A stretch of 64,000 bases of DNA from JAFGXT01 sp963677165. Its GTDB lineage: Bacteria; Verrucomicrobiota; Lentisphaeria; Victivallales; SZUA-371. The notes beneath the pieces are model-generated. The model did not search any database and had not been told where the DNA came from. It was given only the letters and a program-made list of their open reading frames with translations. Below, one piece after another: positions 26,760 to 34,240 of the stretch. The position numbers and the translations under genes were made by a program. Numbering within the stretch: position 1 is the stretch's first letter; every line of letters starts with the position of its first letter. The DNA lies in the NCBI GenBank assembly GCA_963677165.2, contig CAXXSX010000002.1, forward strand, positions 620,001 to 684,000, read 5' to 3'.

Positions 26760-27422
26760 ATGGATGAAATATTAATTATCGGGAACGTGGTATCGCTGCG
26801 TTCGGTCAGCGAAACTAAAAAAATATCAACTGAGGAATTCTATGAATCACTTTCGCAATGCGTGGGAATGATGACTCCGTTCCTTCCTCCGGCAGTAGTC
26901 TTCTATGCAGCCCGGGAAAACGTCAGCGTGTATGTCACTCATCATCAGCCGCAAATGCGCGACGTGAAGGTAAAATACTCTGACGACAACGAAGAAGAAT
27001 TCGAAATCAAACTGCCGCATTTGTACTTCTTCCATAAGTATCAGTACAGCGCATTCGATGATCTGTTTGTGTTTGCAGCCAAGGAACAGGTGTACTCTGT
27101 GGCAGATAACCTTTTTAGGATTCCGTTGAAAAACCTGTACGTAGATGGCCGTGTCTGCCTGGGAGATGACCTCAAGTTCAATCTGGAAGGTCGTATGTCC
27201 GGCAAGATCGCCCGAGTTGAGAACTATTTCTGGAACTCGGTATTTAACTCTGACCTGGATTCAACTTATCGTAATGCTGCTCCCGGCGAATGGAGTTGCG
27301 ATCCATTGTCCTACTGGGAGGAACTCAGCAAGAACGAAGAATTCGATCCGTGTGAAGTCAACTGGCGTAAGCATAAGAACTGGAAAGAACAGATCGACAT
27401 CATCCTGGAGCGTGAAGAATGA
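26760..27422 (+). CDS. E2-like protein (PRTRC_B-like)
   Basis: Start at the ATG at 26760, with AAGGA upstream. The 220-residue protein contains FRIPLKNLYVDGRVCLGDD; the pattern P-x-N-x-Y-x-x-G-x-x-C-L is the active-site strand of E2 conjugating enzymes, making C133 the probable catalytic Cys. The N-terminal part holds a beta-sheet platform (PPAVVFYAARENVSVYVTHH). Proteins of this kind occur as PRTRC protein B in plasmid ParB-related, ThiF-related cassettes. Its neighbours (JAMM peptidase, E1, ubiquitin-like) support a role in protein conjugation. It overlaps the next gene by four bases. Confidence 0.72.
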   Translation: MDEILIIGNVVSLRSVSETKKISTEEFYESLSQCVGMMTPFLPPAVVFYAARENVSVYVTHHQPQMRDVKVKYSDDNEEEFEIKLPHLYFFHKYQYSAFDDLFVFAAKEQVYSVADNLFRIPLKNLYVDGRVCLGDDLKFNLEGRMSGKIARVENYFWNSVFNSDLDSTYRNAAPGEWSCDPLSYWEELSKNEEFDPCEVNWRKHKNWKEQIDIILEREE

Positions 27423-27736
27423 AAATGATGAAGCGTAAAATTGTTCAGTGCGATTTTCAAGTGCTGCAGATTGAGGATCATTTCCGGTCGTACTTTGCGA
27501 TGAACGAGTATCAGCTCAGGACCATGAAAGGCAATGCAAAAGAGATATTCTCAGCACAGTTGACTATGATTCTCCAAAGCCAGCGATACAGATGTACCCA
27601 AGCTTATAACAGTGCATTCCGGCTACTTGAGAAGGCAATACTTTTCGAGAGACCACAGCTTCCTGAACCACCACCAAAACGTAACAACCAACCTTCACAA
27701 AAGGAGAACCATAATAATGAACATCCCAATAATTAG
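27419..27736 (+). CDS. Small ORFan in the E2/JAMM operon
   Basis: A 105-residue basic, helical protein (VLQIEDHFRSYFAMNEYQL, RCTQAYNSAFRLLEKAILF) with a low-complexity Pro/Asn/Gln tail. It overlaps the E2-like gene (ATGA) and runs 20 bases into the JAMM gene, whose ribosome site AAGGAG lies inside it. Tight packing argues that it is real. I recognise no family; a scaffold or substrate role is conceivable. Confidence 0.65.
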   Translation: MKMMKRKIVQCDFQVLQIEDHFRSYFAMNEYQLRTMKGNAKEIFSAQLTMILQSQRYRCTQAYNSAFRLLEKAILFERPQLPEPPPKRNNQPSQKENHNNEHPNN

Positions 27737-28439
27737 AGCCAAAGAAACAATGCCCGAAGACGGTCCGGTCTATGTGATCGCGCATGACGGATTTTATCTT
27801 CGTAAGCAGTCGCCACTATTCGACGCAATGGTGAAAGTAGATAATATCCCGGACTTTGAATCAGTCAAAGAGTCCCTGACCTGGACTGCTCCTGCACTGC
27901 CTTATTCATTAATAGAGGAAGCGCTGGAGTTTTTCCGTGCGGTCTATGATCAGCACGAAGCTGAGGCTATTGCCCTGCTGACTCTGAATGATGGAACCTG
28001 GAATAATGTTGTTCCCGAGCAGAAGGTCAGTCGGGCAAGCCTTGATTATCAGATGCCCAAGCTGACAGGTCTCGCAGGTACCATACATAGTCACGGCAAT
28101 ATGGACGCGTTCTTCTCCGGTACTGACCACAAGGATGTCGCCGGTTTTGATGGCCTTCATATTGTCCTCGGTAAAATCGACCGTAGAGTTCCACGTATCA
28201 AAGCTGGAGTCTATGTCAACGGCAGACTGTTTGAGTTCGATCCCAAAGATATTATCGAAGGATTACCTGCTGAGTACTCTGTGAATACAGATCATCCTTG
28301 GCTTTCCAAGGTCAGAACCAAGTCAAATATACCTCTATCGGAAAGACTGGGATTTGGCGTACGGTATCCGAGATCCGTTTCAGAGTTACCAGACGATGAG
28401 CCTGATCTATTCGTAGAAGACTACCGTTTCCCATACTAG
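27717..28439 (+). CDS. JAMM/JAB metallopeptidase (deubiquitinase-like, PRTRC_A-like)
   Basis: Start at 27717, with AAGGAG 10 bases upstream. In 240 residues the JAMM motif is complete: Glu at 81 or 83 in QHEAEAIALL, then H124-S-H126-G, seven residues, S134-G-T-D137, matching HxHx7SxxD. Zinc isopeptidases of this type trim or remove ubiquitin-like proteins. PRTRC protein A is the closest group I know. The C-terminal region (ERLGFGVRYP onward) is extra. It lies between the E2-like and E1-like genes. Confidence 0.85.
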   Translation: MNIPIIRAKETMPEDGPVYVIAHDGFYLRKQSPLFDAMVKVDNIPDFESVKESLTWTAPALPYSLIEEALEFFRAVYDQHEAEAIALLTLNDGTWNNVVPEQKVSRASLDYQMPKLTGLAGTIHSHGNMDAFFSGTDHKDVAGFDGLHIVLGKIDRRVPRIKAGVYVNGRLFEFDPKDIIEGLPAEYSVNTDHPWLSKVRTKSNIPLSERLGFGVRYPRSVSELPDDEPDLFVEDYRFPY

Positions 28440-28463
28440 CAGGAACAAGTCCCTGCACCTCGA

Positions 28464-28526
28464 GAAGATACTTTCGTATCTTCCGTAATGTTTCAAACTT
28501 CGCAAACAAGTTTGCTACGGAAACAT
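28464..28526 (+). repeat. Repeat element R2 (double hairpin)
   Basis: GAAGATAC-TTTC-GTATCTTC, then outer stem ATGTTTC/GAAACAT enclosing GCAAAC-AA-GTTTGC. The second hairpin matches R1 almost exactly, while the first has a different sequence but still folds. It ends 18 bases before the E1 gene. Confidence 0.7.
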
Positions 28527-28544
28527 AAAAGAAAGGATATAACT

Positions 28545-29222
28545 GTGAACAGAATAATTGTAATTGGACTGGGCGGTATCGGTGGAATGTTGATTGGTCC
28601 ATTGTGTCGTTTTCTGAATTTCAATGATGTTAAAGATGAGATCGTACTGATTGACGGCGACCGTTTCGAGAAGAAAAACGGTGATCGTCAGGATATCAGT
28701 TTCGGTGGAGTCGGAAGGTATAAAGTCGAGGTTTGGAAGCAACGTCTGAAGCCGGATTTTAACCCCCGTATGACCAGCATTGAGGAGTACGTGAAGCCCG
28801 AAAATATCGGGATGCTGGTAACTAATGGCGACACTGTAATGTTATGCGTCGATAATCACGCAACCCGTAAATTGGTACAGGAACACTGTGAACGTCTACG
28901 GAGTACCGTGCTGATCTCAGGTGGTAATGACTACCATGATGGGAATGTCCAGGTATTTATCAAACGTAACGGCAGAAGACTAACGCCTGCACTGACGAGG
29001 TATCATCCGGAAATAGCAGAACCTCAAGACAAACGTCCCGATGAACTTGGATGTGATGAAGAAGTGAAGTCATCACCCCAACTGCTGTTTGCCAACATGA
29101 CAGCAGCCTGCCTGATGCTGAATGCCTTCTATTCACTGAGTCAGGGCAACATGGACTATAACGAAGTCTATTTCGATATCACGAAAAACTTGACTATGAC
29201 CAGAGCGAGAAAAACGGCTTAG
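28545..29222 (+). CDS. ThiF/E1-like adenylyltransferase
   Basis: GTG start at 28545, with GAAAGGA upstream. The 225-residue protein has the nucleotide-binding start IIVIGLGGIGGMLIG, the strand IVLIDGDRFEKKNGDRQ with the family's Asp and Arg/Gln, and VMLCVDNHATRKLV. E1/ThiF proteins adenylate the C-terminus of ubiquitin-like partners. A conserved Cys occurs in DELGCDEEV. It matches the ThiF of PRTRC cassettes and is the E1 component beside the E2-like and JAMM genes. Confidence 0.85.
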   Translation: MNRIIVIGLGGIGGMLIGPLCRFLNFNDVKDEIVLIDGDRFEKKNGDRQDISFGGVGRYKVEVWKQRLKPDFNPRMTSIEEYVKPENIGMLVTNGDTVMLCVDNHATRKLVQEHCERLRSTVLISGGNDYHDGNVQVFIKRNGRRLTPALTRYHPEIAEPQDKRPDELGCDEEVKSSPQLLFANMTAACLMLNAFYSLSQGNMDYNEVYFDITKNLTMTRARKTA

Positions 29223-29226
29223 CAAG

Positions 29227-29511
29227 TTATTTACGATAGAACTTGTGATTTGAACGTGCATCTATTACTGACATGACTACGACCTTGTCACTCTCGACTG
29301 CATAAAGCATAAAATAAGGGAATTGGTCTAGAAAATAACGGTGAAGATCAGTACGAACTTTGTAGAAAACAGCAGGATCACGGCATATTACTTCAATTGC
29401 ATGAGATACCTGTGCCGCAAATTCTAATGATAAACCTGACTGTTGAGACTCGAAAAAAGCCATTGCATGATCAATATCATCATAAGCCTTATCAGTAATG
29501 ATATAATCCAT
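29227..29511 (-). CDS. RelE/ParE-family toxin
   Basis: A 94-residue toxin of the type II RelE/ParE fold: a start of the form YIITDKAYDDIDHAMAFF, PAVFYKVRTDLHRYFLDQFPY in the core and a C-terminal MSVIDARSNHKFYRK strand. It lies five bases after its antitoxin and on the opposite strand to the E1 and ubiquitin-like genes. Confidence 0.85.
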   Translation of the reverse strand: MDYIITDKAYDDIDHAMAFFESQQSGLSLEFAAQVSHAIEVICRDPAVFYKVRTDLHRYFLDQFPYFMLYAVESDKVVVMSVIDARSNHKFYRK

Positions 29512-29516
29512 AAGGC

Positions 29517-29750
29517 CTATTTGTATTTGTCTATGAGTTTTTGCATGGCTTCAGGTCCGTTATGAACCTTCATACGGCCAGCTCTATAATCAGCAAGGCG
29601 ACGCTCAGCTTCATCATACCAGGCTTTTTCCTGCTCAGTTTCTTCTTGGGCCATTGTACTGGCAAGCAGTTTCTGAGCGAAAATAACCTTTTCATCACGA
29701 TCAAGCTCAAGAGCTTCATGTTCAAGTTTTTCTAACAATGCAGTCGGCAT
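29517..29750 (-). CDS. Antitoxin, addiction-module family
   Basis: A 77-residue protein with LDRDEKVIFAQKLLAS and WYDEAERRLADYRAGRM, the pattern of the putative addiction module antitoxin family (PF09720). The pair with the RelE/ParE toxin is conventional: antitoxin first, short spacing. It sits in antisense between the E1 and ubiquitin-like genes, so it may be a later insertion or a stabiliser of the island. Confidence 0.85.
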   Translation of the reverse strand: MPTALLEKLEHEALELDRDEKVIFAQKLLASTMAQEETEQEKAWYDEAERRLADYRAGRMKVHNGPEAMQKLIDKYK

Positions 29751-29912
29751 AATAAATCTCCGTTTTCACTAGAAGAATTATAACCCCGTCAGAATCAAAA
29801 ATCAAATCATAAAAGGAGTTGCCTATGGGATATTAATGTGAATTTTAGTTCCACAATCTATTAAAGCTAAAAGTTAAATTAAAACCCAATTATAAAGAAA
29901 GGAAAAATCAAA

Positions 29913-30227
29913 ATGGCAAAGATCACATGTGGAGTAAACGCAGCCGACAACGCATCATTCAACGGTATGACCATCGCTCAGGTCATGGAACAGTACGGGC
30001 AGTTTTTCAACATCCCGAAGGACAACCTGGTTATCCTGGTCAACGACGAGGAAGAACACGATCATTCGTACATGATCCAGTCAGATGATGAAGTCGAATT
30101 CGTAAAGTCTGCAGGAGAAAAAGGTGCAACAAAACGACCTTATCAGCAGCCTCAAAGTCTTAAAGAAATCCGTAAAGAAAATGTGAAAAGACGGAATCGC
30201 CGGTTGACCGTACGACGGTCTGCGTAA
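29913..30227 (+). CDS. Ubiquitin-like protein (PRTRC_C-like)
   Basis: A 104-residue protein. The first ~70 residues read as a beta-grasp fold: ITCGVNAADNASF (strands 1-2), MTIAQVMEQYGQFFNI (helix), NLVILVNDEE, and DDEVEFVKSAGEKG at the end of the fold. The GEKG and the basic tail after it (about 30 residues) suggest a precursor that a peptidase could trim. Neighbouring E1, E2-like and JAMM genes make a conjugation role likely. An AAGGAAA site precedes the ATG. Its last codons form the first hairpin of repeat R3. Confidence 0.75.
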   Translation: MAKITCGVNAADNASFNGMTIAQVMEQYGQFFNIPKDNLVILVNDEEEHDHSYMIQSDDEVEFVKSAGEKGATKRPYQQPQSLKEIRKENVKRRNRRLTVRRSA

Positions 30228-30269
30228 GTAGTGTTTCATACTCCGTAGACAAGTTTGCTGCGGAAACAC
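30206..30269 (+). repeat. Repeat element R3 (double hairpin)
   Basis: GACCG-TACGA-CGGTC, then GTGTTTC/GAAACAC enclosing GTAGAC-AA-GTTTGC. Relative to R1, GTCCG/CGGAC has become GACCG/CGGTC and ATGTTTC/GAAACAT has become GTGTTTC/GAAACAC: both sides changed and pairing is kept. The first hairpin overlaps the 3' end of the ubiquitin-like gene. Confidence 0.7.
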
Positions 30270-30290
30270 GAATACAACCGGTAAACTCAA

Positions 30291-30320
30291 GGTCGTGTGT
30301 GGGCATTCTCACACACGGCC
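30291..30320 (+). promoter_or_regulatory. Hairpin upstream of the DUF1232 ribosome site
   Basis: GGTCGTGTGTG pairs with CACACACGGCC (11 bp, one G-T) around an 8-base loop, just before the CTGGAG ribosome site of the next gene. It could block read-through or regulate translation. Confidence 0.5.
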
Positions 30321-30337
30321 TCCTCTGGAGATTACCC

Positions 30338-30679
30338 ATGATAGATGAAAAATGTAAAGAAAATTACTCGCCGGAAAAGTTCTGGAATAAATTAAAAAAT
30401 AATTCCATGCGACTAGGCATCCTAGCCTTGCGCCAAATACTTACGCTGTATATCCTGCTTCGCAGTAAACATGTCCCTCCATGGGCCAAGGCTTCAATAC
30501 TGGCTGTACTCGGTTATCTGATATGTCCGTTTGACCTGATTCCGGATTTTATTCCTGGAGGTTTGGTAGATGATATGGCTGCGATAACCTTGCTTTTGGC
30601 AGAGCTGGAAATTTATCCGACAACTCAAGTAAAGATCGAGGTGGATGATCTGATGAAGAAATTCAACACTAACGACTAA
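30338..30679 (+). CDS. DUF1232 (YkvA-like) membrane-associated protein
   Basis: ATG at 30338 with TGGAG upstream; a longer GTG-start frame runs into the hairpin and is rejected. The 113-residue protein carries the DUF1232 core LICPFDLIPDFIPGGLVDDM, with hydrophobic segments around it. Function in the family is unclear. It closes the run of rightward genes that begins with the DUF6908 gene. Confidence 0.82.
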   Translation: MIDEKCKENYSPEKFWNKLKNNSMRLGILALRQILTLYILLRSKHVPPWAKASILAVLGYLICPFDLIPDFIPGGLVDDMAAITLLLAELEIYPTTQVKIEVDDLMKKFNTND

Positions 30680-30688
30680 TCACATGTG

Positions 30689-30702
30689 GGGAGTTCGCTC
30701 CC
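30689..30702 (+). terminator. UUCG hairpin after the DUF1232 gene
   Basis: GGGAG-TTCG-CTCCC, 9 bases past the stop, with the very stable UUCG loop. A palindromic CATATTAATATG follows. The T-tract is weak, but the position fits the end of the island operon. Confidence 0.5.
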
Positions 30703-30834
30703 TGCATATTAATATGTATTTAGGGAATTACTGCGTGAGATATGGCAATATGGTTCGTATTAGAATTATTATAGGATTACCATAGGTAAATTATTCGCGA
30801 AAAAAGACAATAAAATTCATACATGAACTTAGCA

Positions 30835-30892
30835 GAGTCTGGATCGGTTCAGCCGGAAACACCACGAATCATACTGGAAGGTCTGGATTCTC
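30835..30892 (+). repeat. Conserved-loop hairpin element M1
   Basis: Contains GGAAACACCAC at 30855-30865 with flanks CTGGATCGGTTCAG and GGTCTGGATTCTCTTT that resemble M3. A CCGG/CTGG stem closes the loop. It lies in the 525-base gap 30680-31205, which holds no gene. Confidence 0.55.
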
Positions 30893-31011
30893 TTTACTTT
30901 TTACTGTTGCAATAGCAAAAATTTTGTGTTATGGTATACAACTTAAATTTATTAGGAGATGAATATAGAAAACAATATCAATAATTAAACAAAATTTATA
31001 ATTGAATTTTA

Positions 31012-31056
31012 GCTGTTTCTACCGGAAAACACCACAAAAAATCGATAGGAGGCAGC
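31012..31056 (+). repeat. Conserved-loop hairpin element M2
   Basis: GGAAAACACCAC at 31024-31035 lies within a stem GCTGTTTC (31012-31019) / GAGGCAGC (31049-31056). Sequence outside the loop differs from M1 and M3, yet a stem is still formed. Confidence 0.5.
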
Positions 31057-31205
31057 GCTGAAATGATAATATACTTATATATTTATATATAGGCGTATTC
31101 TGTCTGCGTGCTTCCTAGGTATGTGGTGTACCACCGGTAGAGCGTAACGGGGTACGCCTTCTTTTATGCGTATTCCTGCATAACTCTAAACACTGGGGGT
31201 ACGTT

Positions 31206-32930
31206 ATGAAAGGCTTAATTAATATCCTGAATCATTTTGTTTCGCAATACATTATTTCCACACCGGGAAGAATTATAGAGGCCGAAATACAAATTCAGGA
31301 TGCAAGGCTTGAAACTAAGAAAACCAGCAGCTCTTCAGCTGTTTTAAAAAGACTATTTATATTTAATCATCTTCAATATCTCCGTGTTCAAATTCCGGCT
31401 CTGATCATTCTGGCTATTACAATGAATACAGAGTTGAAACGAAATCCAGAAGATTGGAACTGGAGTTTTGTCTGCTTTCCAATCTGTCTGGGAATCGTAT
31501 TTCAATGTATTGTTTTTCTGCAAAATAAAGTATGGCGAATCATACTTGGTTTGGTCATGTTTATACCAGTTCTGGTACTCTCCGTTCTGGAGCGAATAGC
31601 CTATAACTTTTCTTATGACGGATTTAATCTGGCATTTTTCATTCATGGTAATTTGCAGGATATATGGTACTATTCGACTCCGATGCAGAAGTTGATTATT
31701 GTTGCAATTCTAGCTGGTGTTATCGTTTTATCTATCTGGTGTGGATATATTTTTGCCGAAATACCTGTAAAAAGGATTACCGTTAGAGCCCAGTTGATAA
31801 TAACCGTTATCGGCATGGTCGCTCTGTTCTTGTCTGGTCAGTTCCCATCGGCACCTGGTCAACTAGTCAAATTTATGTATAGCGACTTGACCAGCAATGT
31901 AAAACGATATACGACCACAGAGCTGTTGACGCTTGGTATTAAGCCTTGGGAAGGGACACTCCAAGCCAGTGCTTCACTGAAGAAAAATCTGGTGTGGATC
32001 ATTCTGGAAAGTACCGACAGTTCATTCTTTGATGAAAACTCCTTTCCCAGACTAATGCCGAATCTACAAAAGTTAAAAAAGGACGCTTTGGTTTTTAACA
32101 ATCTAAAAATGTGTCGAAATGCCGGTTTTAGTGTGGGAGGTAATTTTGCTGCAATGACTGGAGAATGCCTGATGATTTCAGAAATTCGAAAAGAACTTTC
32201 ATCATCAGTTAGTACCATACGACGAATAGAACATGATACCGTTATGACAGTTTCGCTGCCAGGGATTCTCAAGAAATGTGGATACTCTCAGGAGTTCAGG
32301 GAATCATTTAATCCAGGAAGCGATAATTCCCATCCGTTTAGCAATCTTGGTTTTGACTATAGTGAAGTGTGCTCGAATGGGACAGCGTGGGGAATTAGCG
32401 ATGCCGAAATGCTTGAACTGACATACCAGCGTTATCTCAAAATGCCGGAACCATTTAATTTAGTAATGTGTACAGTAGATACTCATGGGGATTGTGGTCG
32501 ACGTCATAAGAACACAACTCGATGGTACAACAAAGATGGTCAATATGATAAGTACATGTCAGTATTTAATTATAATGACAAACTCATCGGAGCATTTATC
32601 GGCAAACTGAAAGAAAGTCCAAGGTGGAAGAATACGATTGTTGTTTTTACTTCGGATCATTATCTGCATAGTGGTTCAAGAACAGGAGTAAGTAATGATA
32701 ATACTTCTAAACGCTTAACTTTCTTTGTTGTCAACTGTGGACGAACAGGAATTATCAATATCCCTGGAAAAACATTCGACATTGCTCCAACACTTCTCGA
32801 TTTGATGGGAGTAACACATAACTATGTTTTTCCGTTAGGTGAAAGCTTAATCGGAAATCCCAATCCGATTAGACTTAGCGAATCCCTAACCCAGCTTGAT
32901 GCCTTAAAATTCTATATAAATAGCAGGTAA
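31206..32930 (+). CDS. Membrane alkaline-phosphatase-superfamily enzyme (sulfatase/LTA synthase/EptA-like)
   Basis: A 574-residue protein with four to five membrane segments in the first ~230 residues (for example IPALIILAITMNT, IILGLVMFIPVLVLSVL, IIVAILAGVIVLSIW) and a catalytic domain after residue 260. The domain has NLVWIILESTDSSFF, the probable nucleophile region AGFSVGGNFAAMTGE, VDTHGDC and VVFTSDHYLHSG, which fit the metal sites of this superfamily. It probably transfers phosphoethanolamine or phosphoglycerol to envelope polymers; the substrate is unknown. Preceded by hairpin elements M1 and M2. Confidence 0.8.
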   Translation: MKGLINILNHFVSQYIISTPGRIIEAEIQIQDARLETKKTSSSSAVLKRLFIFNHLQYLRVQIPALIILAITMNTELKRNPEDWNWSFVCFPICLGIVFQCIVFLQNKVWRIILGLVMFIPVLVLSVLERIAYNFSYDGFNLAFFIHGNLQDIWYYSTPMQKLIIVAILAGVIVLSIWCGYIFAEIPVKRITVRAQLIITVIGMVALFLSGQFPSAPGQLVKFMYSDLTSNVKRYTTTELLTLGIKPWEGTLQASASLKKNLVWIILESTDSSFFDENSFPRLMPNLQKLKKDALVFNNLKMCRNAGFSVGGNFAAMTGECLMISEIRKELSSSVSTIRRIEHDTVMTVSLPGILKKCGYSQEFRESFNPGSDNSHPFSNLGFDYSEVCSNGTAWGISDAEMLELTYQRYLKMPEPFNLVMCTVDTHGDCGRRHKNTTRWYNKDGQYDKYMSVFNYNDKLIGAFIGKLKESPRWKNTIVVFTSDHYLHSGSRTGVSNDNTSKRLTFFVVNCGRTGIINIPGKTFDIAPTLLDLMGVTHNYVFPLGESLIGNPNPIRLSESLTQLDALKFYINSR

Positions 32931-33327
32931 TTAATTATTTAAATTATTACAAGCATGATTAATATCAACCCGGGAGGATACCATGAACTAAATCATTACG
33001 AATATTTTTACAATTTATTATAAAGCACTCGGATGAGAGAAACCATAAAACCGGTAGTGTCAAAAGCAATATGAAAAAATGAAAACAAGGGAAGACATTT
33101 ACAATGACAAAATTTGACATACAGTCGAGGTTATAATTATCATTATAACAACGAAAGAGAAATAATTTTTGGGGATCTGAGTTCGATTCTACTGGGAAAC
33201 ACCACAATACCGAGGAAGCGTCGAACCAGATTCTCTTTTAAAGAGAACATTAGGAAATTTAAATTTGGTCGCATTTTTATACAAAACGGCAAATAAAAAC
33301 TAAAATACAAGATAGGAATATTTTACT
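32931..33327. other. Intergenic region containing element M3
   Basis: About 400 AT-rich bases with no frame that looks coding. The notable content is M3 at 33175-33231. A promoter for the lipoprotein gene is expected just before 33328 but was not resolved. Confidence 0.4.
33175..33231 (+). repeat. Conserved-loop hairpin element M3
   Basis: GGAAACACCAC at 33195-33205 inside a stem ATCTG-(A)-GTTCGA / TCGAACCAGAT: 11 pairs with one bulge. Followed, like M1, by GATTCTCTTT. The loop sequence is shared with M1 and M2 while the stems differ. Confidence 0.6.
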
Positions 33328-34041
33328 ATGAAAAATTTAAAAATAAAATTACTTACGTTACTCAGTTGTGCTATTGGTACTTTCATTCTCACGGGTTGTA
33401 CAGATAAATCCGTAAAACTGGTTCAGGACGGTAATTTCCCTGGACATCCAGAAATGACCATCAAGACTGTGGTCGATACCTGGTTTGATGATGGAAAATG
33501 GAGCGTTCAAAACGAAGAAGGTCGCAAAATCGTATATTTTCATGGAAAAATCAAACCCGCAACTCATCGTAAGATGGTTGGAATTATTGGAGGCGAGAGT
33601 GAGATATCTTCCCAAATAACTCGATTGCTATATGGCGATAACCCTGATAAAAAACTCCTTCAGATGGTGGCAGCCAACCTGAAGAAACTTAGTCCTCCGG
33701 ACCGTTCTAAAGAAATCGGGGCTTTAGAAAAGCAAATAGCTACTCAAGAAAAAAGAAACTGCGAATTACGAAGAAATTATTCTGAAGAGAATGAGCCCAC
33801 GATTAAAGAAAACGACAAGAAAATCGATGCTCTGCGTGAGGCACAAAGAAAATTGTTACTTGAAGGGGAAAACTATAAACGCAAGGCAGAGGTAATGGCG
33901 TTCGAAAAAATCTATTGGCCGGTTGGAGAAGTCGTTGAATTTCGCTGGATCGTATATTCTGATGGGAACACCTATGAATTAGATTTACCTAGAAAAAGCT
34001 CTGAATATTATGTCAGTTTGGAGCTGTTGCCATATATATAG
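33328..34041 (+). CDS. Lipoprotein of unknown function
   Basis: A 237-residue protein with a lipoprotein signal: basic start, LLSCAIGTFILTGC lipobox and Cys at residue 24. The middle (SKEIGALEKQIATQEKRNCE onward, about residues 125-180) is a likely coiled coil. The rest shows beta-strands (EVVEFRWIVYSDGNTYELDL). No family recognised. It lies between the membrane phosphatase-type gene and the M48 protease. Confidence 0.8.
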   Translation: MKNLKIKLLTLLSCAIGTFILTGCTDKSVKLVQDGNFPGHPEMTIKTVVDTWFDDGKWSVQNEEGRKIVYFHGKIKPATHRKMVGIIGGESEISSQITRLLYGDNPDKKLLQMVAANLKKLSPPDRSKEIGALEKQIATQEKRNCELRRNYSEENEPTIKENDKKIDALREAQRKLLLEGENYKRKAEVMAFEKIYWPVGEVVEFRWIVYSDGNTYELDLPRKSSEYYVSLELLPYI

Positions 34042-34048
34042 TTATATA

Positions 34049-34108
34049 AATCCTGGTGAGAGAAATTTGCCCTCAAATCTGCTCCCCTTAAAAACTCTCG
34101 CCAGGATT
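34049..34108 (+). terminator. Long-arm inverted repeat after the lipoprotein gene
   Basis: AATCCTGGTGAGAG and CTCTCGCCAGGATT pair over 14 bases with one G-T, around a 32-base loop, starting 8 bases after the stop; CTTTTAGG follows. It may be a terminator or RNA stabiliser; the long loop is unusual. Confidence 0.5.
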
Positions 34109-34240
34109 CTTTTAGGTAAACGGGGAAAAGCATAACGAAACAAGTATTTACGTAGAGATTCATAAGTAATAAACCACACCTGTAGAGGAATGGAATCATT
34201 ATTGCACCATGAATCGAACCCAACGTAAGGAGAGAGTGAA

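Noticed and set aside
26607..28526. GTTTC...GAAAC elements looked like CRISPR repeats
   Set aside because: Copies are about 1.8 kb apart with genes between, there is no spacer array, and no cas genes are present; the similarity lies in the stem sequence only.
33175..33231. tRNA 3' end (GAGTTCGATTC...CACCA)
   Set aside because: The putative T-stem does not pair and the segment folds instead as the M3 hairpin.
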